From positions 2,046,001 to 2,110,000 of the forward strand of contig NZ_CP054257.1 in assembly GCF_017893945.1 (NCBI RefSeq): 64,000 nt of DNA. The letters run 5' to 3'. Position numbers and translations under genes: made by a program. This DNA comes from Treponema parvum (GTDB lineage: Bacteria; Spirochaetota; Spirochaetia; Treponematales; Treponemataceae). Every line of letters begins with the position of its first letter. Position 1 is the first letter of the stretch. The notes beneath the pieces were generated by a model. That model was not told where the DNA came from. It searched no databases and saw nothing but the letters and a program-made list of their open reading frames with translations. Below are positions 42,860-51,131 of this stretch, piece by piece.

Positions 42860-45800
42860 CTAATTCCGATCTTCTCCGACAACTACGGGAACGTTTATCT
42901 CTGCCGTCATCGGAACCATGGATGTGTCTACAGGATCGGTATCGATGAGTCCCATACTGCCTTCCGCATAGCGGACTTCGGGCTTTACCCAACCCTTTTT
43001 AGTATACACAAGCCCCTCTTCATTTTCATCAGGATGAGAGCCTATCGGAGCGTTGGACAGTAAAAGCTTAAGGCGGTTTAACTGATTTACTTCGCTTGAA
43101 CCCGGATCGTAATCGATAGCGCTTATATTGGATTTCGGGAAACGCCTTCTAAGTTCCTTTATCATGCCCTTGCCTGTAACGTGATTCGGCAGACACGCAA
43201 ACGGCTGCACGCACGCTATGCTCGGCACTCCGGAATGTATCAATTCCACCATTTCGGCCGTAAGGAACCACCCTTCTCCAGTTATATTACCGAGCTGAAC
43301 TATATCGTCTACGCCCTTCATGAGATCGTATATAGAAGACGGCGGTTCGAATCTCCGGCTCTTTGCAAGATAACGCTTCAAATCCGTCCTGTAAAGCTCC
43401 AAAAGCCATACGGACAATTTTGCGTAAAATTTTGTCTTTTTGGCAAACGCCAATTTTTCATGACGGAAAATACCGTTGCTGAAAGAATAAAACAAAAAGT
43501 CCGCCAGATCCGGCATAACGCATTCGGCGCCCTGGGCTTCGATCGTATCTACAATTTCATTGTTCGCCGTAGGATGGAATTTTACGAGAATCTCCCCTAC
43601 TACTCCTACCCGCGGTTTTTTGACCGGCAAAAGCTCAAGTTCGTCGAATTCCCTTATGATCTTTTTCAGCAATCGATGATATTTTGAAACTGAAAGCGAT
43701 TTTATGGATTTTTCGGCTATGGCGTTCCATTTTTCATAAAGCCTATTGGCGGAACCCGGTTCGGCTTCATAAGGCCGCGTGCGGTATAACACGCGCATAA
43801 GAACGTCGCCTATCATAAGAGCCATGAGCGCGCGGTGCAAAAGAGGCAGCGTAACTTTAAAGCCCGGATTTTTTTCAAAACCCTGGGCGCTCAAAGACAA
43901 AACCGGAATATCCGACCAGCCCGCGTCGTTCAGAGCGCGGCGGATAAAACCTATGTAATTAGTCGCACGGCAGCCGCCGCCGGTCTGCGTTATTATGAGA
44001 CTCGTGTGATCAAGATCATATTTTCCCGACTCCAGCGCGGCGATCATCTGTCCGGCTACAAGGATAGAAGGATAGCAGGCGTCGTTGTTTACGAATTTAA
44101 GTCCCGCCTCAACGGCCTTAGGATCTACGGCGTCTAAAAGAACAAAATTATAACCGCAATAACGGAACGCCTTTTGAATAAGGCGCATGTGAATGGGAGA
44201 AAGCTGAGGGCATAAAATTGTATGCGTATACTTCATCTCTTTTGTAAAGATCTTGCGCTGGTAAGAGGCGGCCTTTATTACGGGTTTTTTGTTGTTCCGC
44301 TCGCGGGCCTTTACGGCCGCGATAAGACTGCGGATTCGTATTCTGACGGCTCCGAGGTTCGAACCTTCGTCGATCTTTATGAGCGTGTACATGTGTCCTT
44401 TGGAATGCATTATCTCGTCCACTTGATCGGCGGTAACGGCGTCAAGCCCGCAACCGAAGCTTGTAAGCTGTACCAGTTCGAGGTTCGGCATCTGCGAAAC
44501 AAAGGCTGCGCATCTGTATAAGCGGTTATGATAAGTCCACTGGTCGACTATGCGTAAAGGTCTTTCAATCGCGCCGAGGTGCGCCAAACTGTCTTCCGTA
44601 AAGACCGCAATTCCAAGTCCGCTGATCATTTCAGGAATTCCGTGATTTATTTCAGGGTCAAGGTGATAAGGTCTTCCGGCAAGCACAATGCCGTTTGCGC
44701 CGCTTCTTATGATGTCTTCTACGGCGGCTTCGCCCGCCGCTTGTACATCCGCACGGAATTTTTCCTGCTCGGCCCATGCGGCGTCTACGGCCTTGTTTAT
44801 TTTTTCCTGCGTTAGCGCCGGAAAATGGATTTTAAATTCTTCGTACAGACGCTCGGCAAGCCGTTTTTTATTGTATATAGGCAGAAAAGGATTCATATAC
44901 AGCACATCCTTGTCTTGGCGCAGAGCGTCTATGTTGTTGCGCAGAACTTCAGGATAACTTGTCACAATAGGACAGTTATAGTGATTGCCCGATCCTGAGT
45001 CTTCCTGTCTTTCATACGGAGCGCAAGGATAAAAGATGAATTTTATTCCCCGGCTTAAAAGCGCTTCTACATGTCCGTGCGATATTTTACCCGGATAACA
45101 TACTGATTCCGACGGAATGGACTCAAGTCCTTTTTCATAAATCGTGCGCGAAGACCGCGGAGACAGCTGAACGCGGAATCCCAGCTCCGTAAAAAATGTA
45201 AACCACAAGGGATAATTTTCATACATATTGAGAACGCGCGGAATTCCGACTTCGCCCATCGGAGCGTCTTCAATTTTAAGGGGAACGTAACCGAACAAAC
45301 GCTTATATTTCCAATCAAAAAGATTGGGCAGTTTGGAATTTCCAAGACTTTCAGCCTTCGAAGCGTTTTTATTGCTTGCGTCCACTACGTTTCCGCCAAT
45401 TTCAGCTCCGCGCTCGCACCTGTTGCCGGTTACAAAATGGCGTACCTGAACCGCATCGCCTCCGGAAGAAGTTTCTTTGCCAGGAGCTTTTAAAGTCGAA
45501 AAAGTATTTATCGTCAAAAGACAATTATTTTGGCATTTTCCGCATCTTGTAAGTTTTAAATCCACTCGGAAAGAATCAAGCTGCTCGAGGGTTGATATTT
45601 TGGATCTTATCTCATGAGTCGTCCCTTCAGGCTCGCCGGGTTTGGGTGCCGTCATATCGCGCCATTGGTCGATCGCTATGAGCGCGGCTCCGTAAGCGCC
45701 CATAAGCCCTGAAACGTCGGGACGGAACACTTTGACGCCTGAAATTTTTTCAAAAGCGCGAAGGACGGCCATATTCTTAAAGGTACCGCCCTGAACAACG

Positions 45801-47497
45801 ACTTTCGTGCCGATTTCACTTGCTCTGCGCAATTTTATTACCTTAAAAAGCGCATTTTTTATAACGGAATAAGAAAGGCCGGCCGAAATATCCGCGACGG
45901 AAGCGCCTTCTTTTTGAGCCTGTTTTACGCGGCTGTTCATAAAGACTGTACAACGGCTGCCTAAATCCACCGGATGTTTTGCAAGCAAGGCAAGCTGGCT
46001 GAACTGCTCAACGTTCATGCCCATAGTGTGCGCAAAATTGTCAAGAAAGCTTCCGCAGCCGGCGGAACACGCTTCGTTTAACTGAATGGAAACGATCGCG
46101 CCGTCTTTCATGCGCAGGCACTTCATATCCTGTCCGCCTATGTCCAAAAGAAATTCCACGCCGGGAACAAAGAATTCCGCCGCCCGGTAATGAGCGATCG
46201 TTTCAACTTCCCCCGAATCTACGTTAAGCGCCGCCTGAAAAAGAGCTTCTCCGTACCCTGTAGAAACGGCGCGCGCTATATAAACGTTTTCAGGAAGTTT
46301 TTTATACAGATCTTTTAAAACGCGCACGGCCAAATCTACGGGATTGCCGGCATTGACATCGTAAAAATCCCAAAGCAGACGGCCGTCTTTATCCAGCAAA
46401 ACGGCCTTTGTAGTCGTGGAACCCGCGTCGAGCCCCAAAAACACAGGCCCTTGAGCCTTTTCAAGCTCCGAACGCCCGGCCTTTTCTTTAGAATGCCGCT
46501 GTTTAAACTCTTCAAGTTCTTCTTCGTTCGAAAACAGAGGTTCAAGCCTTTGAACTTCGTTGAGTTCCGCGCCGACTAATTTTTTCAGATCGTCGCGGAA
46601 AGATTTTATCGTGGGAAAAACCTTGTTTTTTTCGCCCGAAACCGCCTTAGGCAGCATGTCCGCTGAAAAAGCGGCGCCGGTAGCGACAAAAAGCTGGGAA
46701 TTTTCAGGAACTATCGTAGAATCGGCGTCGAGCTTTAACGTAGCGATAAAGCGTTCCCTAAGCTGATCCATAAAATGAAGCGGACCGCCTAAAAAAGCCA
46801 CTTTTCCGCGGATAGGTTTTCCGCATGCAAGGCCCGAAATCGTCTGATTCACAACCGCTTGGTATATGGAAGCGGCGATATCTTCGCGGCGCGCGCCTTC
46901 ATTGATAAGAGGCTGAACGTCCGTTTTGGCAAATACCCCGCAGCGCGCCGCTATGGGATAAATTGTAGACGCGCCCTTGGCCAATTTATTAAGACCCGCG
47001 GCGTCCGTTTCAAGCAGCGCGGCCATCTGGTCGATAAACGCGCCGGTTCCGCCCGCGCAGGTTCCGTTCATGCGCTGTTCTACGCCGTTGTCAAAATACG
47101 TTATCTTTGCGTCTTCGCCACCGAGTTCTATGACAACATCCGTCTGCGGTATGAGTTTACGAACGGCCGTCGTAGCGGCGATAACTTCCTGAATAAACGG
47201 AATATCAAGCCACTGCGACACGGAAAATCCTCCGGATCCCGTAACCTTTGCGCTTATAGTCTGATTTTCGCCAAGCGGAAGTTCGGCCGCGACAACATCA
47301 AAAGCTTTGGAAACCACCGTAATAATCGTGTTGCGAATATCCGCACGGTGGCGCTCATACGCGCTGTAGAGAATATTATTGGAAGGTCCGAGCGCGACGA
47401 TCTTTACCGTCGTCGAACCGACGTCTATGCCAACCCGTACGGGCTGAGTTACGGGAGAAAAGGAGGAAATTTTTTCTCCCACCGGTTTAAAATCCAT
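42860..47497 (-). CDS. 2-hydroxyacyl-CoA dehydratase activase-reductase fusion (BcrA/BadF type)
   Basis: A 1545-residue protein. Two ASKHA activase domains (VGIDVGSTTVKIV near 21 and LGLDAGSTTTKAVLL near 353) each carry the Gly-rich nucleotide site and a cluster-binding Cys (GTCAGGTGAF, EACSAGCGSFLDNFAHTMG). A Cys-rich stretch (LTRCGKCQNNC) follows. The C-terminal half is a DUF2229/HgdB-like reductase-component region with several Cys (GFRVQLSPRSSRT, YPCAPYERQ, SFGCGLDAV). Activators of this family use ATP to push an electron onto the dehydratase. The dehydratase subunits are not next to it. A good ribosome site is not seen. Confidence 0.88.
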   Translation of the reverse strand: MDFKPVGEKISSFSPVTQPVRVGIDVGSTTVKIVALGPSNNILYSAYERHRADIRNTIITVVSKAFDVVAAELPLGENQTISAKVTGSGGFSVSQWLDIPFIQEVIAATTAVRKLIPQTDVVIELGGEDAKITYFDNGVEQRMNGTCAGGTGAFIDQMAALLETDAAGLNKLAKGASTIYPIAARCGVFAKTDVQPLINEGARREDIAASIYQAVVNQTISGLACGKPIRGKVAFLGGPLHFMDQLRERFIATLKLDADSTIVPENSQLFVATGAAFSADMLPKAVSGEKNKVFPTIKSFRDDLKKLVGAELNEVQRLEPLFSNEEELEEFKQRHSKEKAGRSELEKAQGPVFLGLDAGSTTTKAVLLDKDGRLLWDFYDVNAGNPVDLAVRVLKDLYKKLPENVYIARAVSTGYGEALFQAALNVDSGEVETIAHYRAAEFFVPGVEFLLDIGGQDMKCLRMKDGAIVSIQLNEACSAGCGSFLDNFAHTMGMNVEQFSQLALLAKHPVDLGSRCTVFMNSRVKQAQKEGASVADISAGLSYSVIKNALFKVIKLRRASEIGTKVVVQGGTFKNMAVLRAFEKISGVKVFRPDVSGLMGAYGAALIAIDQWRDMTAPKPGEPEGTTHEIRSKISTLEQLDSFRVDLKLTRCGKCQNNCLLTINTFSTLKAPGKETSSGGDAVQVRHFVTGNRCERGAEIGGNVVDASNKNASKAESLGNSKLPNLFDWKYKRLFGYVPLKIEDAPMGEVGIPRVLNMYENYPLWFTFFTELGFRVQLSPRSSRTIYEKGLESIPSESVCYPGKISHGHVEALLSRGIKFIFYPCAPYERQEDSGSGNHYNCPIVTSYPEVLRNNIDALRQDKDVLYMNPFLPIYNKKRLAERLYEEFKIHFPALTQEKINKAVDAAWAEQEKFRADVQAAGEAAVEDIIRSGANGIVLAGRPYHLDPEINHGIPEMISGLGIAVFTEDSLAHLGAIERPLRIVDQWTYHNRLYRCAAFVSQMPNLELVQLTSFGCGLDAVTADQVDEIMHSKGHMYTLIKIDEGSNLGAVRIRIRSLIAAVKARERNNKKPVIKAASYQRKIFTKEMKYTHTILCPQLSPIHMRLIQKAFRYCGYNFVLLDAVDPKAVEAGLKFVNNDACYPSILVAGQMIAALESGKYDLDHTSLIITQTGGGCRATNYIGFIRRALNDAGWSDIPVLSLSAQGFEKNPGFKVTLPLLHRALMALMIGDVLMRVLYRTRPYEAEPGSANRLYEKWNAIAEKSIKSLSVSKYHRLLKKIIREFDELELLPVKKPRVGVVGEILVKFHPTANNEIVDTIEAQGAECVMPDLADFLFYSFSNGIFRHEKLAFAKKTKFYAKLSVWLLELYRTDLKRYLAKSRRFEPPSSIYDLMKGVDDIVQLGNITGEGWFLTAEMVELIHSGVPSIACVQPFACLPNHVTGKGMIKELRRRFPKSNISAIDYDPGSSEVNQLNRLKLLLSNAPIGSHPDENEEGLVYTKKGWVKPEVRYAEGSMGLIDTDPVDTSMVPMTAEINVPVVVGEDRN

Positions 47498-47653
47498 ATA
47501 TATCCTTAAAGTTAGAAAACTGCAAAATAATAATCCCGAATACTACCGTTTATCCGAGTGATATACATTACCGTATCGGCCGACAGTATATCATAATAAA
47601 TATATCTGCAAAGCGCTTTTTTTTCAAGAAGATAATGTTTATCCTCTCCTTTC

Positions 47654-47680
47654 ATTCTACAATTTTCTACCATATGTCAA
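47654..47680 (-). promoter_or_regulatory. Promoter candidate for the activase gene
   Basis: On the minus strand TTGACA (47680-47675) and TAGAAT (47659-47654), but the spacer is only 15 bases. It lies about 150 bases upstream of the gene. Confidence 0.4.
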
Positions 47681-47861
47681 AGTATGATAAAATCTTCAAA
47701 GAAAACCCAAACCGCCCACTCAGGCGACAAGTTTTACAGATAAAAAGTTAAAACGACCGTCCAAGCATCTTGGCTCGGGGCGATTTTTTGTGCATACGAG
47801 TTTTGCGATCCCCTGCGTCTAAATATTTATACCATTTCTTTTTAAACCTGCCGATCTATGC

Positions 47862-47867
47862 TATAAT
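47862..47867 (+). promoter_or_regulatory. Extended -10 promoter for the Rpn-type gene
   Basis: TGCTATAAT is an extended -10 (TATAAT 47862-47867) about 130 bases before the start. A TTTGCC-TTCC-GGCAAA hairpin lies in the leader. The rest of the gap from 47498 is AT-rich and holds nothing else I can name. Confidence 0.5.
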
Positions 47868-48000
47868 GTAACCCGGATCATGTGGGAACTGCACGTTTCG
47901 CACAATTTTTAATTCGGAATTTGCCTTCCGGCAAACTTGATAACATACGGCTTTACCGACGTCCGTGCCGGAATATATACAGCTACAAAGAGGGCTTGAT

Positions 48001-48889
48001 ATGAGTACCTCAAACAGAAAATACAAAGACTCAGTGTTCGTCGACCTTTTTTCCGAAGACGAAAAGGCAAAAGAAAACTTTTTATCGCTGTATAATGCTT
48101 TGCACGGTACGAGCCTTACGGCTATAGAAAAGTTAAAAAATATCCGCCTCGATCAAGTTTTGTACATGGCATTCTATAACGATGTATCTTATCTTGTAGA
48201 TAATAAAATAATAGTCCTTGCTGAGCACCAATCCACGATAAATCCCAATATGCCGCTGCGTTGCCTTGAATACATCAGCCGACTTTATGAAACCCTTTTT
48301 GAATCAAAAGAAAAATACAGCCGTAAACTCTTAAACATTCCTACTCCTGAGTTTTATGTTTTTTACAATGGAGAAGAAACTTTCCCCTGCGATAAAATAT
48401 TAAAACTCTCGGATGCTTTTACAGAAAAGACAATGGAAACTAACCTTGAGTTGACCGTTAAAGTAATAAACATAAATCGACAAAGCCGCCCCGGTATTGG
48501 TAAACTGTAAAACAATGCAGGAATACAGTATATTTGTGGAAACGGTGCGGAAATGGAAAGAAATAGATAGTCAAAACGGTTTTGAAAAAGCCGTTGAAGA
48601 ATGTATAGAGAACAATATTTTGCGTGAATATCTAAAACGCAAAACGAAGGAGGTGCTCAATATGTTACTAGCCGAATATGATTATGAAACCGATATAGCC
48701 GTACAGCGAGCCGAAGAGCGGGAAATCGCATTTGCCGAAGGGATTGAACAAGGAATTGAGCGGGGATTTTCCGAAGGCTCATACCGAAAAGCCTTAGAGG
48801 ACGCAGGCAATTTAAAACAGCTTGGTGTTTCAATTGATATTATCGCTAAAGCCACCGGTCTTACCAAAGAAGAGGTGGAAAACATATAA
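48001..48889 (+). pseudogene. Frameshifted Rpn/PD-(D/E)XK nuclease-family gene
   Basis: The first half (48001-48510, 169 codons) starts MSTSNRKYKDSVFVDLFSED and has the PD-(D/E)XK core VDNKIIVLAEHQSTIN. The second half (from 48497) continues in the +1 frame (VNCKTMQEYSIFVETVRK, NNILREYLKRKTKEV), the usual end of this transposase-like family. At 48478 the frame shifts: adding two bases would join NIN-I-DKAAPVL smoothly. GAGGG precedes the ATG. It may be broken, or a recoding site, though no slippery run is at the junction. The C-terminus is rich in Glu/Arg. Confidence 0.75.
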
Positions 48890-48912
48890 CCGTCATCCCT
48901 TAAACTTTTATT

Positions 48913-49536
48913 ATGGCGGCAAAAAAAACTTTAATGAAAAAGAATTTTTCAAGAACCGGCTGCGGCTTGATTTTTTCGGTAATTTCATGCGTTCTTTTTT
49001 GGTTGCCCTATCCTTACAAGGAACGGCATTTTTTATTCAGCACGATAAAACATCTTTCGCTTCATCCTACGCTAGTCACGGGAACGGTCGCGCTGGCATT
49101 TACGGCCTGCCTTTACGCGCGCGGTATTTTTCGTTTAAAAAAAAGTAAATTCATGTTTATTCAGTTTTTGATAAATCTTACGTTGTTCGCAACTCTATTT
49201 GAAATATTTATTTCTCCGGGGAAGGAAACTGCAACTTCCGTGTCGCCGTGGACAGCCGCATTTTTTGCCTTTACCGCAGCAACCGTTCTTTTCGGCGTAA
49301 AAGAGATTGCAAAGACGGTATTCCTTTTGTTCTTTTTGCTGGTCATGTTTTTAAGATTAAAACTTGTCAGCGACGCGATGGGAATATTCGGCTATGCGGC
49401 GTTTTTGTGCATGCTCGCGGGGTTTTATCTTCAAGGATCCATAAACGTCCGTAAAATGAGGGACGAATGGCTGTATCTTACCGGAAAAGAAAACCAGATA
49501 AAGCTTGAAAGTCCGAAAATCGAAAAATCGCCTTAA
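48913..49536 (+). CDS. Multi-pass membrane protein of unknown function
   Basis: A 207-residue membrane protein with about six helices (GLIFSVISCVLFWLPY, GTVALAFTACLYARGIF, MFIQFLINLTLFATLFEIF, AFFAFTAATVLFG, TVFLLFFLLVMFL, IFGYAAFLCMLAGFYLQG) and a charged C-terminal tail. I do not recognise a family. Its last 14 codons and the bases beyond form the first copy of a 55-bp direct repeat whose second copy lies just before murJ. This suggests that it originally stood next to murJ. No clear ribosome site. Confidence 0.65.
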   Translation: MAAKKTLMKKNFSRTGCGLIFSVISCVLFWLPYPYKERHFLFSTIKHLSLHPTLVTGTVALAFTACLYARGIFRLKKSKFMFIQFLINLTLFATLFEIFISPGKETATSVSPWTAAFFAFTAATVLFGVKEIAKTVFLLFFLLVMFLRLKLVSDAMGIFGYAAFLCMLAGFYLQGSINVRKMRDEWLYLTGKENQIKLESPKIEKSP

Positions 49537-49550
49537 GAAATTATCCGGTC
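49496..49550 (+). repeat. 55-bp direct repeat, left copy
   Basis: Nearly identical to 51031-51084: one substitution (AAAGCTT versus AAAACTT) and one extra C near the end. It covers the last codons and stop of the membrane-protein gene. The two copies border the lipoprotein gene. Confidence 0.9.
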
Positions 49551-49600
49551 CACGGAAATCAAAGTTTTGCCTAAAACTGTCGGACATAAACTGGCAAAAA

Positions 49601-49659
49601 TTGACAAAATTGACAAAATTGACATAAAGCTTGACTTCCGTGGGAAAAAGCGGTATATA
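49601..49659 (+). promoter_or_regulatory. Promoter of the lipoprotein cassette with TTGAC array
   Basis: TTGACT (49631-49636), 17-base spacer, TATATA (49654-49659). Upstream, AAAATTGAC repeats three times in tandem so that TTGAC falls at 49601, 49610 and 49619, nine bases apart, then again in the -35 box. Such spacing could be binding sites for a regulator or nested -35 boxes. Confidence 0.6.
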
Positions 49660-49805
49660 TAGATGTTTCAGTCATCCTGAGGAAGCGCTGATTAAAGCGA
49701 GGAGCGTATTTAATCAGTGTTTCTCTAAGTTAGTCCCACAATTTATAATTACGAGAGACTTATGTACGATACTGCCAACGTTGGAACAACACAAATTTTC
49801 TCAAG

Positions 49806-49866
49806 GCAAAAAAACGCCTCAAGCAGAATGCACACGTATGCACTCCGTCCGTGGCGTTTTTTTTGC
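49806..49866 (+). terminator. Terminator-like hairpin in the lipoprotein leader
   Basis: GCAAAAAAACGCC (49806-49818) pairs with GGCGTTTTTTTTGC (49853-49866), enclosing about 34 bases. With its run of eight T it looks like an intrinsic terminator that lies within the leader, about 35 bases before the start codon and downstream of the promoter. It could act as an attenuator, or end a transcript from upstream. Confidence 0.55.
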
Positions 49867-49898
49867 TGTATGTCAAATCTTTTTAAGAAGGAATTACA

Positions 49899-51032
49899 AT
49901 GAAAACACATAATTCAAAGACCAAGGCATATGCCTTTTTGGGAGCGGCTTTTGTGCTGCTCATCGCACTTATGTTTACCGGCTGTTCAAATAATGCGGGA
50001 GGAAACGCAGGCGCTAGTTCCGGAGACGGTAGGGATGGCGGCGGCGGGATGCCCATACCGCCGGATGCAGGCTCTTTTGAAAATGCAGGCAACTTTGTAA
50101 AAATAATTCCTCCGACAACCGGTACCGAAGGCATTGCTCCCGATCCCGGCTCCTTACCCGGACCTGAAAATTATTGGAAAGGCGTATTTATTGCGGGACG
50201 GAAGGTAAAATTAAGCCCCTACAAGCTGGGCAAGACAGAGGTAACGTATAAACTTTGGAAAGACGTCTACGATTGGGCGGTAAAACCTGAAAATGGCTAT
50301 ACCTTTAAAAATGCGGGGAAAAAAGGCAGTTCCGGAACCGGAAGCGAAGATGAGCCCGTAACAACTATAAACTGGCGGGACTGTATTGTGTGGTGTAATG
50401 CGTATACGCAAATGACGACAGGATCCGATGCCGAATGCATATACCGCAAAAGCGAAACCGATACTACGGTATTAAAAAACTCAACAGTAGAAGCTGATTG
50501 CGATGCCGCCTATGCCGATATGGATAAAAAAGGCTATCGTCTTCCTACAGAAGCCGAGTGGGAATATGCCGCCCGCTGGCAGGGAAGCGATAAAACAAAT
50601 GCGGTACAATACGGCGATGTATGGCTTACCAAACTTGACAGTGCAAGCGGAGCAAAAGACAAGTGGAACACGGATGAAACAGGAGAGGTTGCGTGGTATT
50701 ATAATGATAATGCAGACAATAAAACCCATCCTGTAGGAGAAAAAAGGGCGAATACACTTGGTTTATATGATATGTCGGGAAATGTCTTGGAATGGTGTTT
50801 TGATTGGTATAATCTAGATCCTGAATTAAACGATAACGCTTATAAGAGTGAAGGTATTGTTACCGATCCTCAAGGTCCCGCGTCGCCTGCGCCGGAGGAC
50901 AAACGCCGTGTTGTACGCGGCGGCAGTTGGCGTGACAGTGCAAGGACCTGCACTGTAGGCATACGGAACCACGGCGACCCTAGTGGAAAGAGTATATATC
51001 TTGGCTTCCGCTTGGCGTGGCGCCCCTTATAG
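49899..51032 (+). CDS. Lipoprotein with sulfatase-modifying-factor (FGE/SUMF1) domain
   Basis: A 377-residue lipoprotein. The signal segment ends in the lipobox FTGC (about residue 29), followed by a Gly/Pro-rich linker. The FGE-sulfatase-fold domain (about 95-377) has LGKTEVTYKLWKDV, INWRDCIVWCNAYT, GYRLPTEAEWEYAARW, NVLEWCFDWY, RVVRGGSWRDSA and LGFRLAWRP. The two-cysteine active site of true formylglycine-generating enzymes is not found; one Cys (RTCTV) follows RGGSW. It is probably a surface or binding protein, as many such treponemal proteins appear to be. AAGGAA precedes the ATG. Confidence 0.85.
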   Translation: MKTHNSKTKAYAFLGAAFVLLIALMFTGCSNNAGGNAGASSGDGRDGGGGMPIPPDAGSFENAGNFVKIIPPTTGTEGIAPDPGSLPGPENYWKGVFIAGRKVKLSPYKLGKTEVTYKLWKDVYDWAVKPENGYTFKNAGKKGSSGTGSEDEPVTTINWRDCIVWCNAYTQMTTGSDAECIYRKSETDTTVLKNSTVEADCDAAYADMDKKGYRLPTEAEWEYAARWQGSDKTNAVQYGDVWLTKLDSASGAKDKWNTDETGEVAWYYNDNADNKTHPVGEKRANTLGLYDMSGNVLEWCFDWYNLDPELNDNAYKSEGIVTDPQGPASPAPEDKRRVVRGGSWRDSARTCTVGIRNHGDPSGKSIYLGFRLAWRPL

Positions 51033-51084
51033 ATAAAACTTGAAAGTCCGAAAATCGAAAAATCGCCTTAAGAAATTATCGGTC
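51031..51084 (+). repeat. 55-bp direct repeat, right copy
   Basis: Second copy of the sequence at 49496-49550, starting inside the lipoprotein stop codon and ending about 48 bases before murJ. It contains a copy of the tail of the upstream membrane-protein gene, including its stop, although it is not in that gene. Confidence 0.9.
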
Positions 51085-51131
51085 GAATTATTATTGAAAA
51101 ATTTAACCAACATCTATATGCTGTAATAAAT

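Noticed and set aside
43340-43365. tRNA-like GGTTCGAATCTCC inside the activase gene
   Set aside because: There is no acceptor stem, D arm or anticodon arm around it; it is a chance match in coding sequence. A similar GTTCGAACC near 44,350 was rejected for the same reason.
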